From Hetaerina americana (lineage: Eukaryota; Arthropoda; Insecta; Odonata; Calopterygidae), in assembly GCA_022747635.1 (NCBI GenBank), contig JAKTNV010000079.1:868001-932000 (forward strand): DNA of 64,000 nt, in the 5' to 3' direction. The position numbers and the translations under genes are program-made. A model generated the notes under the pieces. It was given only the letters and a program-made list of their open reading frames with translations. It did not search any database and was not told where the DNA came from. Positions 22,746-35,480 of this stretch are shown one piece after another. Each line of letters starts with the position of its first letter. Position 1 is the stretch's first letter.

Positions 22746-24739
22746 TCGGAGTTAATAGAATTCGATCGATATTTCGAGTTTTGAAGGGAGAGGAATGACT
22801 GTAGGAAAGCTAAGGGAAGTCCATTATTTTCACAATTACTCTGGTCCATGCATATTACAATTACTTCTTTCATTCTAAGTTGACGAGCAACTTGAAATTA
22901 GAAAGCAGAACAATTACAAGCTAGGAAATGCAATCATGTATTCCCGCCTTGGGATGTGATATGAGATTCCTATTCAATGGACATCGATCAAAATGCATAG
23001 CACAACGCTTAAGGAACACTATTGCGAATGTATGAAGTCAACTTTTATTGGAATCAATATCGATGTGGTACATGCATTTCGTGAAAATAATGAAAAGTCA
23101 GGTGGTGGAAAATCAACTGAGCATTACTTAATTAACGATGAAATCAGAAAACCTCAAACATAGTGGAAACTTAATGAGTCGAAGTCTCCTGAAGTTTCCG
23201 GCATTTCAATTCAAATGATAATAGCAATATGTCTTTTGCCTGGTTGACGGAAACTTAATTCGGGAGAATAACACAAATTTTAATGCTTTTTCTTTTTCTA
23301 ATTGCCAAATTTAGAAAGTTCGTTTGAACCTTTAGATTAACTTATAGAACATCGTAAAGAGAGCCAATATTACATTTGTATCTATCCCCCCCCTAAACTC
23401 TTTTTAGAGAAATGTCTCCAGTGCTACAATTTGCATAACATAAATACGCCATATGCAATGGTACTCTCCTCACTTACTCAGAAAATAAATCTAAAATGTA
23501 AGGCACACCTTTTGTTTTTATTTCAGATGAAAACCTTCGCCGTAACACACCCTCTCTCCTAAGTTGAAAATACTTTATAAAATTTTTAACGGAAATTCTG
23601 CCACAAATTTCTCAAATGTTATATCCTAGGATATCATTTTTATATTTCTCATTTTCTCTTCAGCAAAGTTGAAGTAGCTAAATGACTGAAATGTCAACTC
23701 AGCGAGACCGTTTTCTATAGTCACCTTTTTCATCGTATTAGCTATGAACACATAACGATCCAGATGTTAACGGCCCTATAAACTGTTTATATTTAAGTAA
23801 GGCGTAACGTTTAATTACGTTATTCACGCATTGAGGGTATTATTTCCAACTTCCTTGGAGTCGCTTTTCCAGATGAACAACGTATTATTGACAGAAGTGA
23901 AGTCATGGCTCCTTTACTGAGTCTTAAGCCGATATTTTAAGGGAGCCCCGCCTACGATCCAGTGGTCATTTAAGCTTTGGCAAGCTCTTCCGTTTTCCGT
24001 TAACGTAGCTACATGAAGCGAAGAGGAGGAACTTTCAACTTGACTCTAAAAAATCCTTACCACTTAAAACGAAGTAAATTCACAAATTTTACCCTACTAT
24101 TACGAACTTAAAGATTAAATAGATGCTTGAAGTGAATATGCGTCTAATGTTGCCAAGTTTATCATCTAAAGCGATTTTTCTCGAACAAAAATAGGATTAC
24201 GACAAGAGTGCACGCCATATCAGCCTTTACCTATCGAAAAAGAGTACCTGCATTAGAAGTACTGGTAGATGATCACTTCTTCATCTAGCATGTTAAACTT
24301 CATTGCGTATAAAACTTATCCGCTTAAGTTTTGAAGAAGAAGTGATACACTATGGATATTTTTTTCTATGGTAATTTCAGCATCCGTCCAAACGCTATAA
24401 TAGGCGCAATAGGCGGCCGGAGCACCGAGCTAAAAAGGACGTGGCATTACATCGCCAAGATGAAATACTACCTGGCCCAATTTTTCTACATCATACTCCT
24501 GTGGCAGTAAAAGTAGCCATTTTCGGGTTTTCAAATGACGCACCTTCATTTTCCGAATCATATTAATACAAGATGCGTGCACGTCAAGCACAGTTTTATT
24601 TACATCAAAGTTTGGAAAAGCTGGATTTTTGTATGCGAGCAAATACGGAGAGAGACAACATAGAGGATCGTTGCCTTCTCCTTTACAAAGGTTACCATCG
24701 AGGGAAAACTTCATTCCTGTCTCGCTCAGCGCATCCGTG
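22746..24739. other. AT-rich stretch, nothing recognised
   Basis: No frame or repeat worth naming, apart from an imperfect inverted repeat (ATCACTTCTTC near 24272 and GAAGAAGAAGTGAT near 24335). Confidence 0.45.
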
Positions 24740-25000
24740 GGACAAAACACGTTATGCTTCCTCTCCCGCTACCCCCCCGACTCGTCTTCTTCTCTTCGGG
24801 TCTCGCGTCTTCCAGAGTCGTCGACCACATTGACGACGGAGAACAGGAGAGGGTCGTCTTCGTTCGCTGAATTTGAAACTGAACGAAAGATAAGGACGAA
24901 AGGGAGACAAGACTCCGCATCGGCCTCCCGACTTCTCGAGGACAAGAGGACTGACGAAGAGCATCACTGGGCGGAAATAAAGGCAGAACCCAAAGGGCCT
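24740..25000. other. GC island with pyrimidine-to-purine switch
   Basis: The plus strand goes from C/T-rich (24755-24810) to A/G-rich (24835-24990). Both-strand frames of 122 and 130 codons overlap here and are compositional. Confidence 0.45.
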
Positions 25001-26489
25001 GAGGATTATGATACTTCGTAATAAGGGAACATGTCGTAGTCATAAAGACCACGCTTATTAGGCATAGAAACCCTTTATGGTGCGAAGAGGGCAAGAAGAA
25101 AATTATTATATTACCTAATATCTGGTTGCATAAAAAGTAAAAGATTGGAAGAAAAAAGAATAAATATCGCCAGAGAAAAATACACCAGAGATATCAACGA
25201 GACGCGATTCAAATGTAATAGTTTCGTAGGGTTGTAGCACAGACAGACATTGGAGCACAGTCGGAAGAGTTGTGAGATAACGTAGGCACTGGATGAAATA
25301 TAACGTGTATATACATATAGTAATACATAAATGGTAATAGTAGAGCAATATATAAATATAGTAATGCGCTTAAGCTTACGTTTTAGAAATCATACGCATA
25401 ATCTTTCCTTAGCATAAATATGGCAGAGATAGGTAAAATAAGGCATAAAAGGAAGACGGGCTTAGAATATAATATTTGATGAATCATAAATTGATTCATA
25501 ATGGACGAATAAAATTATGAAATTCTGATATGCCAATCGAGGGCGATGAAGGGAAATAGAAAAATGGACCAGGGGAAAAGAAATGGGACACAGAGAGCGC
25601 ACCACGAAAATTTAGGAAAAGTAATTCAGAGAAAGCGAGAGGGCCACGATATTCATCCAAAATTAATGTCCTTCAAGGAGACGCCCCTACCTTTTGTACA
25701 ATCTAGAGCTATAAGATTTGTCGAATATCATGTAGCCATTGTCCACTTGCATCTTTATGATCATTACCATCCTTTTACGGTAATCATCCAGAGTTTGGTT
25801 TTGATAGGAAGGGCTTGTTCTTACCCCGAACCTTAGAATACAAGAAATCCACACGCTCAGGTATGGGGCCAATTGCTTTTCCTGTGCCACTAGAAGCTGT
25901 TTTCCCACGACTTTCTCGCATAAAATAAAGTACGACACTTGGATTAGATGAGGTTTTCTAACTTCATCATCCCAGACTTCGCGGGCAATAATCCACCCTT
26001 ACTTACAACACTTATTCACGGAACCTGACACTATTAGATGGACACTTTTTACCCCAAAGTAACGAAAAGAGATTACTTTTAACGGGAAAGTTGAAGAGAT
26101 AAAAATGGAGAAATTGAAATAAGGATAACCTGTTGGAATACGCTCTGGAAATAAGTGCTATTAGGGGTTGAAAATCCGTGTCTTCTTCCGCAGATTTCTT
26201 CTATAAGGCTCCATATTACCGTTACTAAATCTTTATCGGAGGTGCAGTCGGCACCCCCGTTTAAGTCAGAACGCCTGAATTAGACGGCGTTGCAGCCATG
26301 TCAACAAGTTGTTTAAAAGTAATGCCCCTGTACATATTATAATGGTGAAATTAAAGTTTGCTCATCATAAAGTCGCGTAAAAAGAAATGGTTAGTTTGAA
26401 AATGTTTCAGAGAATGACGGAATGTAGATGGAATGGACGGATGTGGCAAACGAGAGCTTAACTATATCAGTGATGACACGAAAATCCGG
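25001..26489. other. AT-rich stretch, nothing recognised
   Basis: Frames of 77-96 codons without domains. No transposon ends seen. Confidence 0.45.
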
Positions 26490-26960
26490 ATCTCGGTGTC
26501 GGGACGACAAGTCTTTCTTTTCGTCCCCGTGGTCCTCGCTTACAGCCCCTCAGTCGTTCCGGTGCATCTGTCGGAAGGGGTGACCGCCGAATGAGGGACG
26601 CAGAGACGCCCCGCTGTTTCCTCCGGACAAGAGCCTTCTCTACGGAGGGATTGGAGGGGAGAGACAGAGGACCAAGGGTCTAGGGGAGAGGGAGGCGAGT
26701 TGGGGGCAGGGACGAAGAGCACAGTGTCGTGGGAGGAGGATTAAAAGGGTTCGAAATGGGGAAGAGATGAGAAGGGGAGCCTCGAGTGCCGATACACAAG
26801 GGAGCTGACTGAATACGTGAGAGTATCCCGTGATGCTGCTCGACCTCCAACTATCATTGAATCGTGTGGATGCAAGCGAGGCGGACGTTTTGGGGCGGCA
26901 GGGGGCACGGCCATCACGGCACCGGAACCATTTAAGCCGGTCGCACGTGGTCTGCTATGA
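26490..26960. other. GC island, purine-rich second half
   Basis: GC-rich from about 26490, with A/G bias from 26640 to 26790. No frame longer than 60 codons stays open, so this island is unlikely to be a long exon. Confidence 0.5.
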
Positions 26961-27364
26961 CTGATTTAGAATGCCATGGGATCAAAGCCCTCTGGAGCGA
27001 AAGGAATATTCGCATATGCTGATGATTAAAAAGAAAAAAAAAACATTGTGATATTTATAAACAATTATGGCGGATATCATTCCCATGTGGGACATGTGAA
27101 TAATTCTAATTCCTCTACGTTAAAAGTAACCTTTCATGTACGTTAGCTAACACTATCCTACTATATTTAAATACAGAAGCACTGGAATATAAAGCCGAAC
27201 GTTAGATCTAATTGTTTTCCGGACCCGTTCTGCCAATATTTCCAGCAGTTGGCATACTTGCAGATGGGCAAGTTTGTTTCATCTGAGGTGTTAGACAATT
27301 TCGATATCAATTCAGTTCTTGTATTTCGAACAATATCGCGCAACTATTTGCTAAATACCCCTCA
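26961..27364. other. AT-rich flank of a LINE remnant
   Basis: No independent feature recognised. Confidence 0.4.
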
Positions 27365-28665
27365 ATAAAAAGTGAACTACCATTTCCTGCACCAGCTGAG
27401 ATTTCTCGATAGTAGGAAGATAGGTACTAAGCCACAACCAGCACGGATTTAGGAAGAACAGATCTTGCGAAACCCAATTGGGCCTTTTTATGAACGATAT
27501 ATTTAGATCGGGAGGAAACAACACACGAGTTGATACAGTATTTCTGGATTTCAAGAAAGCCTTCGATAAAGTCCCGCACAATAAATTGCTCCACTAACTT
27601 AAAAGATATGGTATCAATAATAAAATAATTAATTGTATTTGATACTTCTTTTCATATCGCAAACAAATAGCAGTCATCGATGGGTTGTGCTCAACGGAGG
27701 TAACGGAGATGGAGATGTAAGGAGATGTAACTTCGGCAGCCCCCTAGTGAAGTGCAATAGAGCCGCTTCTATTCTTAATAAACGTTAATGGTTCATGCGT
27801 TAGTAGCAACCTAAGATTATTTGCATACGACACGGTGGTATACATGGAAGTAAGGGGCTCATGAGATGTCGAGCTACTCCATGGAGACTTAGACACAATA
27901 TCGGATTGGTGCAAGGGATGGGGATAAGTACTTAACATAGTCAAATGCGCAGTTTTGAAATTTTGAAAAAAAGGAACTGATGAGCAGGAAATAAATTATG
28001 GAATAGAGGGTTCAATGCTAACTACAGTAGATCAAGCTAAATATTTGGGGGTAGTTCTAACACCATAGCATTCATGGGGAGCATACATCAGCATATCAGG
28101 AAAATATGTGGATCCGCTTTAAAGAAACTCGGCTTCATTAAACGGAAGATGGGGAAATGTAACGAGAAAGTAAAAGAGAGGTGTTATTCTGTTCTAGTTA
28201 GACCTCATTTGGAATATGCCGGAAGTATTTGGGATCCTTGGGAAACAATTTGGCAAAAAGAGTTGGATAAAGTCCAGAGAAAATCCACCAGATTCGTGAG
28301 AAATTGCTATAATAAAAAGACGAGTGTGACAGCCCTTTTATGGGAATTAGGCCGGGATCTGCTTGAGATGCGAAGAGAAAAAGCGAGACTTAGACTTGTA
28401 GAAAGGTTCCGAGCAAACGAGCTTAACATTGACACCAAAGGAATTATTATGGCCCCACACTAGTTAGGAGGGTCTGACTACAAAGATAAGGGAGTTAGAC
28501 TCCATTACAAATAGATACACATATTTGTTCTTTCCCAGGTCAATCAGGAATTATAAGAGTAAAAAATCAAAGTCATTATAGGAATACTAAAGTCATTCGA
28601 TTTACAAGTCGGGACAAAATAGAACACTGCACAGGCATAGGGTATATTTGTAGGTGCATGTGCAT
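27365..28665 (+). mobile_element. Decayed CR1/jockey-like LINE, reverse transcriptase and 3' end
   Basis: The plus-strand reading, across several stops and frameshifts, gives ordered RT blocks: QHGFRKNRSCETQL (27439-27480), VFLDFKKAFDKVPH (27538-27579), a decayed substrate-binding block near 27735, FAYD in place of the catalytic FADD (27820-27831), and KYLGVVLTP near 28035. Then comes an open 129-codon part (28074-28463) with VRPHLEYAGSIWDP and KVQRKSTRFV, and finally FFPRSIRNYKS near 28535. The 3' end, around GGGTATATTTGTAGGTGCATG, resembles CR1-type 3' repeats. The loss of one catalytic aspartate and the stops show it is dead. Confidence 0.82.
28074..28463 (+). pseudogene. C-terminal open fragment of the CR1-like LINE RT
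   Basis: A 129-codon frame matching the RT thumb and C-terminus of jockey/CR1-type elements: residues about 41-54 (LVRPHLEYAGSIWD) and 66-77 (KVQRKSTRFVRN). A frameshift near 28080-28090 separates it from the upstream RT. It should not be read as an independent gene. Confidence 0.8.
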
Positions 28666-28839
28666 GTTAGTTGATAGTATATCCATTGACAGGTGTGTGA
28701 GTTAAAAATGTTTTTACATGAATATATAAGCCTCTAGCACTTCCACATGTTTTCCTTTCAGTCTATATCACCTTCTCCGCGCCCACATTGGAAGTGCTAA
28801 TTGTAGTGGGCGAAGTGGGCGAAGTGGGGGATTTTTAAG

Positions 28840-29095
28840 AGAAATTATAAGGAGACAGGAAAAATGGATGAAGGGCGCATTGGTCGGCAGTAGGATGTTG
28901 AAAATTGTGATAGAGAGGAGAATGTTAGGCAAACGAGGAAGGGCGTAGAATAGGTGTGGGATGTTGAACCGGGTGAAGGGAGGAAGGAAGTATTCAGAGT
29001 TGAAGAGGGGATTGTTACAGAATAGGAGGTTGGGTTGTGTTTTGCTAGGAGAAACAAAATATTTATTTGGTAGTTGTGTTAATCCAAAACCTAAT
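28840..29095 (+). mobile_element. C-terminal remnant of a second LINE
   Basis: One plus-strand frame with a single stop reads MLKIVIERRMLGKRGRA, then a block with GMLNRVKGGRKYSELKRG. This resembles the extreme C-terminus of many arthropod LINE polyproteins (a basic KR.RGR block followed by a YxELKR block). It starts about 175 bp after the end of the preceding CR1-like element, so the two are either nested or tandem insertions. A short tandem GGGCGAAGT repeat lies just upstream (about 28808-28826). Confidence 0.42.
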
Positions 29096-29184
29096 ATAAC
29101 CGGTAGATTACCTCATAATAATATACGCCTCTGAGGGTGCATTGCGGCATGAATTTGTTAGTTTTGCATGTGGTCTTATTCGGT

Positions 29185-29260
29185 TTTACGGGTGGTGACC
29201 TAACACCCCCGCCATACGCCCTTGCGGGGTATTTTGTAGATGTAAATATATGTACCACTT
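29185..29260 (+). mobile_element. Possible CR1-type 3' end
   Basis: ACACCCCCGCCATACGCCC followed by GGGGTATTTTGTAGATGTAA looks like the 3' untranslated end of CR1/jockey-type LINEs and like the end of the element that stops near 28665. Only a short stretch survives. Confidence 0.35.
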
Positions 29261-30179
29261 GGTAAAATTCCTTAACATAACATTTGACATTTTGGAATTT
29301 CTGATGCAAAAGTATTACACCTTTCCGCATATTGCAACACACAGTTAACACCTTGGCTCGGTGTTAAAGAGTGCTTTGGCTGCAAATATAGGAATTGATT
29401 AAGGATGTGACCACGGTTCGTTACTTAGATTATACTTAGATACTTAGTTATAGAAAAATAATTTCTTTAGCCTGGTGATTGGATGCGTGTTTGGGTAACT
29501 AGTTCATAACTATAATCTATGATTATTCTCCCCTCATTTCTGAGATTGAATAGAAGCAACTACTCAGACCAAAGCGACAGTTTGCCGAGTGTTATATATG
29601 CACCTCGATAACAAGACCCATTAGCAATATATCATCCGAAAGCTTTATTTTTCCGGAGGAGAGGGCTCATAGGTCACTTCGCATCCACTCTCTTCCACGA
29701 AATGTCAAAGAAGCAATGAACAAAGCCTTTGAAACGAGCCGAAATTAATTGCCCGCCTGCTTCTCGCGAGCGGGTCGTCGCGTTGAGGAAACATGAACAA
29801 GTGAGCGAACGAAACATATTCACATCTTCACAGAGATAACGATTCTTTCCAAAATAAAAAAAACCATTCGGATCCGTGATCTGAATATTAAGGCGAGACA
29901 AAAAAATAACTACACTCCACCGAAAGATGAACGATCGACCATATAAAAGAGAATGTCAAAAGCAGATAAGCGTCACATACACGAGAAATAACTAAGCATT
30001 AGGAGATGAAGAATTACGATAAATCGCCGCATGAGGAAGTGATGGATGCAAGCAGAGAAGAACACTGGGAAGACGAAATGACAGCGTTTAGAAGAAAATG
30101 AAGAGAGAAGAAATGTTGGAGAAGGAGGAAGACGAAGGCTGAGGATGGGGCGGCTAGTTGTTCAGAGTGATGAGCAGTA
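29261..30179. other. AT-rich stretch, nothing recognised
   Basis: The longest frame is 86 codons on the minus strand and starts in the LINE 3' end region. No domain seen. Confidence 0.45.
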
Positions 30180-30620
30180 GGACGATACGAGACTCGAGTC
30201 TGGGGGGAAAGGGCAGGTTAGAATTATATTAAACGACAGAAAATACTTAAATATACAGTAAAGAGAAAATAACACGAAGAGACGAATATAAAAGTCAAAT
30301 TGAGGGAGAGATGTGAAGAGAGGTGAGAGGGGAGGAGGTCAGCGCGTGATGTCAGCGTGGGCAGAGAGAGAATAATGTACCATAACCAAGCCGTGACAGA
30401 GGGCTGGAGAAGAGGAGTTGACTTTCGGATTATTCGAGCGATTCGAGGGAGGGGGGAGAAGGGGGATAGGGGGAGAAAACAGCGGAGGGGAAGACGGAAG
30501 AAGCAAAAGAGAATGTTTAACGGGGGAGTTTGAGAAGGGGATATTGGAAAAAACAAGGCGGTAGGAGGGAGCGATAGACTTGCCGAGATATAGAGGGTCG
30601 ACTACTAAAAGGGAGAGCGA
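30180..30620. other. Purine-rich island
   Basis: Almost continuous A/G on the plus strand from about 30420 to 30560. The 110-codon minus frame (30224-30556) is rich in S, P, F and L, as expected of the complementary pyrimidine strand, and has no domain. Confidence 0.5.
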
Positions 30621-32109
30621 GAGACGTCTAGAGGAGCTCTTTTGTTTTTTTTATTTATCAAGTAGAAGGAATGAGGCTCAGGAATATGCGATGTAACAGT
30701 CTTGTTTGCCCAAAGGATTTGACTAGGCCTGACTGAGAACGAATTGTGAAGAAAAGATGTTGGTTTTAGACGGATGAAGGAAGCGAAGAGGGGAGGGACG
30801 ATAATAAGCTAGGCACTTTTCACTGGAGCGTGAAAAGCAGTTCCTACCAAATGAAAGAATGGAACAGATTCAAGAGTTAGTACCACATTGGGGATTATAT
30901 AGCAAAACTATCCGATAGTAGATTCATTATTTCTGGTACAATGACGTACGGATTTATTCATTAGCAATCGCTGTTCACAGTAAATAATTAGCTGTGACAC
31001 AATCTACTACCCATGGACGTTTGTATTCATTTAGAGCTTACACAGCATTTGTTAATTACTTGAAAAAAATCTAAAAATATTATAAATTTGACTAGGTACA
31101 ATTATTTATCATGGATAAACAATTGAGCAAATAAATAGCGTGATTTAATCTCCAAAAATCAATTTTAATCTATACGGGGAAGAAATTATAGGATTCAAAT
31201 AAATTCAATTCCGAGTTTCATTGCGTAATTACAACATTTCCAGGCGATTTAGAAAACGCGTTGGCTGCGAATAGGTCTGTCATTTGAGTATAGAATAACG
31301 CGTAATAAATGATGAATTATTAAGTAGCCTTTGAATCATATACATTTACTTTCCTATCATTGATAGAATACAAGTCCTAATAATGAATCAAATAAATTCT
31401 CAATAACTTTGAAATGCTGCTTTAAACACAAGGTATATTTGATGCTAAATATCATACGCTAATATATAAAAGAAAAAGATCCCACATAGGAATCGTTACA
31501 ACAATTTATAATCTCAAGAAACAATCCAACATATTCATTATTGGATCTACTAAAGGCTCTCTTAAACGCGTACCGAATCGAAAATACAACAGAGTAATAT
31601 GGTAAATGTTTTATATTGGGATAATATTTAGTTTTTTTGATATCATAGAAGCTAATTCAAAGTAGAATTGGTATACAATAATTAATAGCATTATAATTAA
31701 ATTTTTTGCCATCTTAGAAGCCATATTTTAGCTTTAAGTATGCATGAAAACGAAAAACGAATACCCGTGTGCTCAAAAAGATCTGAAATCTGCTTAAATA
31801 TAATTATTAATATTTAACTCATGTTAATAAATACTCATTCATTGTCACCAGAAAAATAATTATATTGTACGCCGGAGAGTAAAAGGGAAATCATAATTTG
31901 GATAAATATATATAGAAATGAAGTATTTGATGCGGAAATTGGGAAGCTTTAATTCCAACAAAGAGCGAAACGATTTAAAAATGAAAATACTCTAAGCGAG
32001 GAGAGCCATCACGTTTCATCTTCCCAGATGAAATTCTTCTACTTATCACGGCAAAAACGGCCCACCAAGCAACAACATTAAATCTGCAACCTCAAGGCAA
32101 CAGATCTAG
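30621..32109. other. Very AT-rich stretch
   Basis: One of the most AT-rich parts of the window, with no frame above 60 codons. CCCGTGTGCTCAAAAAGAT near 31766 recalls Tc1/mariner-type ends, but no partner was found. Confidence 0.5.
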
Positions 32110-32660
32110 ATCCCGTCACAACGATCTCTCCAGCGGCGGAGCCGAGGCCGCGGCCCTCATCTCTTCCGCCCCCACAGCCCGACACTCCTTTCACCTCCTT
32201 CATGTGCATAAGCATTCCCCGGCCAATCCCTCCCCATTGACGATGAAATTACCACCCTCTTCCCCACGCCCCAACCACCATCATTCTTCCATTCACATCT
32301 CCCTCGGAACGCCCCTTCGTCCCCTCGCCCTCTGAGGGCACTCTCCTCCCCTCCCCCTCGCCACTCCCGCGCGCATACCCTCCTTGCCATTCAATTCATT
32401 GCCGCTCCCGGCATCCAAATGCGCTGCATTGCCCCGTGGTCACTACTTACTACAGCGGCCACCTATAAATGGTCCACCGACGGCGGCGTCGTGCGAGAGT
32501 ACGTGCGCGGAAAGTCTGTCTTCCTCCCGCCCGAGTGGAGTCTGAGGTCCCAGACGCCGCTGTCCTCTACGATTAGTGAGTATCAGCCGATGGGAGTGGG
32601 GGGCGGCGACCGGACTTCCGGCGATGCCACGCAATTAGGGCTGCTCGACTGGATAACGCG
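32110..32660. other. CpG-rich pyrimidine island
   Basis: C/T-rich to about 32380, then mixed GC-rich with several CpGs (for example GACGGCGGCGTCGTGCG near 32480). Frames of up to 81 codons on both strands without a domain. A promoter or 5' exon is possible but unproven. Confidence 0.5.
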
Positions 32661-35199
32661 ATGAGATCGCAATTCAGCATGTGTCGGAAGGACGAGATCT
32701 GATTCTTGCCGACAACCACCGACATTCGGTATCCACTAATAGCCATCCAACATTCTGGGCAACCAACGATTATCGAATATTTTAACATCCACAGGTTATC
32801 AAATTCTTTGACCTACACTGATACTCATCCTCATCGAAATTTAAGGAATCACCCCCTGCAATACTCTCTAGCGGTGGCTGGCAGGGTACTAGGCAAATAA
32901 AATAGGGATATTCTATTCTCATAAGTACCCAAATATGTCTACCGGCTCACGGACATCGACAAACTTATAACCTTGGATATTATGATACTGAGACCTTGAG
33001 GTAGTTGTCGAAGATCTTCGAATGGGTATCGTCGAAATAAAATGTATATGCAGGTTCAGAATCAACATTTAAATAACGAACAGATTCACAAGGGTGAGTG
33101 TCTTCTGCTCTCTTTATCTTCTACAGAATGCCAGAAATGAAACTGTGAATAAGGAAGAAGGATCTTCGAGATGATGATTATAACTGAAATCAATCGTAAG
33201 CACGCCAACATCATTCATATGTCCCCTTCCTAACTGTCTGAATTACTATTAGGGGATAGCCATTTCCCCGTCGACGAAGGAATGACTCACGAACTTTGGG
33301 AAGCAGAGCCAATGAGTTGGTGGGATTACCTAACGTCATCATTGGCTGAGCGTGTAGAGCTGAAGCTGGAAAGATACGGATAAAAATGGAATAATTAACT
33401 TCAAAATGAGTAAGAGCCATTTTTTGTCACCATATCTGTGATTATCCTTTAATTTTATTCCCTCAGAGCACACATTTACAAAAATGATGAATCAGTCGTT
33501 TCCGGCACTCATTTTTAATCCCCCAATTTTCTCTCATCCTTCGAGAAAATCATCCGTTCTACGGCCGAACAAGCGAAATGAAAATGGCTGTAGGATAAAT
33601 TTTAGACCGATGTATTTAGTAGTAGTCCCGATGTGTTAAATTTAAATCCAACTTTGTGTATGCTCAAACGTGAGTTCAGCAGAAAATATTCTAACAAATT
33701 CCATCACATTCGATCATATAGTAGCTACAATTTCAGCATCTGGGATATTATATTTTGCTCAATAACCGAACACTACTCGATATTTGATTCAAGAAACAGC
33801 GATTATAACCGGAAGATAAATTCAAATTCCCAAAAATGGATTTATTTTTTATCGTCAGAATGATGAAAAATCATTCAGCCATTCTAATGGAGCACGGAAT
33901 TTACACAGCCCGAAAGAAGTCCGACAGAAAGGAGATTGGCTGGCCAGGGATTGATTGAGACACGCACGGAACGCTGATACGGGAAATTTCTCAAGTGGAG
34001 ATCGGATTTGGATAAAGCTGAACGAATTTCCCCACCAACTAATTAATACGAGTCGCTTGAAGGGAAGGCGTTTCTGTCAGAAAAAAATGTGGGAGAAGTA
34101 TTTCCCCCACGGGTATCGTAAATTGGAATTCTTTCATCGATTACTCTTCGTAGATCGAGTCACGGAAAAACGAATCAACGGATCACGAAGAAGACCACCA
34201 CAAAAACGCCCACAAGTTATTAAAAATGCGTACAATTAAGTATTTTGCTTTTTTTTTCAAACTGCAACATGGAAAATGTGCAACGAATTCATCACTCGGA
34301 GTATAAGTTCCAGCCTAATGGGGTGACACCTCCATAATTTGAACAGTTTAATAATCCGGTTTAGAAAAAGTATTTTATTAAACAATAATTTCAACACGAT
34401 CTGTTTAATGGCACAATTCATCATACTTTAATCATCATTAACATATTTTCGAGTGTAAATCAGTATTTGCATAAAAACTTACATCATATCTTAATCGGAA
34501 GTATCAGAAGACCCTTGTGTAATTCCTTTTTTTCTTCAGGGAAAAAACATTTGTCAGCTATTAAAAATTCATAAAAAGAACTGAATTCTGCTGACTCTAA
34601 TGCTCGATGACACCTTATAATAACTCGTGGAATGAGCGACACATGTTGGACAACAAATTTAGCAATCTCTAGCTCACAGATGTCGACAGGAAAGCCCTCA
34701 CAGCCCGACTCTCGGTCAAGAGGAAATAAATCTTAACGAGAACAATGCTTGAACCATGAAAACACTACATAAATGACTGTATTCTGAAAATTAAATATTA
34801 AAATTGCACGTTCAAGTGTAATGCCAAAGCCTTAAAGCAAACAATTGAAATCCAAAAGAAAAATATTAAATACAGGAATATAATGGGCTCGTATCGATTA
34901 TAATGTGGCGCTACATTTTTATGAGCTTATATGAAGGACATCTCAAAATGAAAGGAAAATGAAGGAGAATAAAAAAATGAAGAAAACCGGAATTTTTAAA
35001 AAAAGGAAATATAATGAAAACGTCTGAATTAAAATGAAATTAGTCTGAAAACGCGCCAAGACAGCTTCGAGATGAAAATAAATTGTGGGAGTACTAATAA
35101 AGAGGTAGAGATGTGATTAATTGTTACACCGACCGAAAAAATTCGACCCGCTGGGCATTCAGGTTGGGAGGCCCATGTCAGGCCCAACTCTTGTTAATG
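32661..35199. other. AT-rich stretch, nothing recognised
   Basis: Several frames of 64-94 codons without domains. No transposon or repeat recognised. Confidence 0.45.
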
Positions 35200-35480
35200 G
35201 CGCCAAAGCAAATCCTTCCCAAGGCCTCCTCTCATTCTCTTCCCTCCCTCTCTACCTGCCTCGGTCCTTTCTTGTACAGGATTCGACGATGCCGCCTCCA
35301 CCTTGGGGGCCCCGTCGTGCTCCCACGCATATCCGCCCTGCCCTCTCCCCACACATTTCCCCATTGCCCCCCGCGCGCGACTCTCGCACGCTCAACCCTC
35401 TGACCCCAACGTCCCCACCCAACCGCCCACTCACTCGCGAACACGCTTTGCTCGGATTTTTTTCCCCGGCGGCAGGTAAG
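35200..35480. other. CpG-rich pyrimidine island ending at a splice-like site
   Basis: C-rich plus strand with a 140-codon open frame through it (35121-35543), which is proline-rich and probably compositional. The island ends at CGGCGGCAGGTAAGG (35468-35482), which matches a 5' splice donor. An exon ending there cannot be excluded. Confidence 0.45.
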
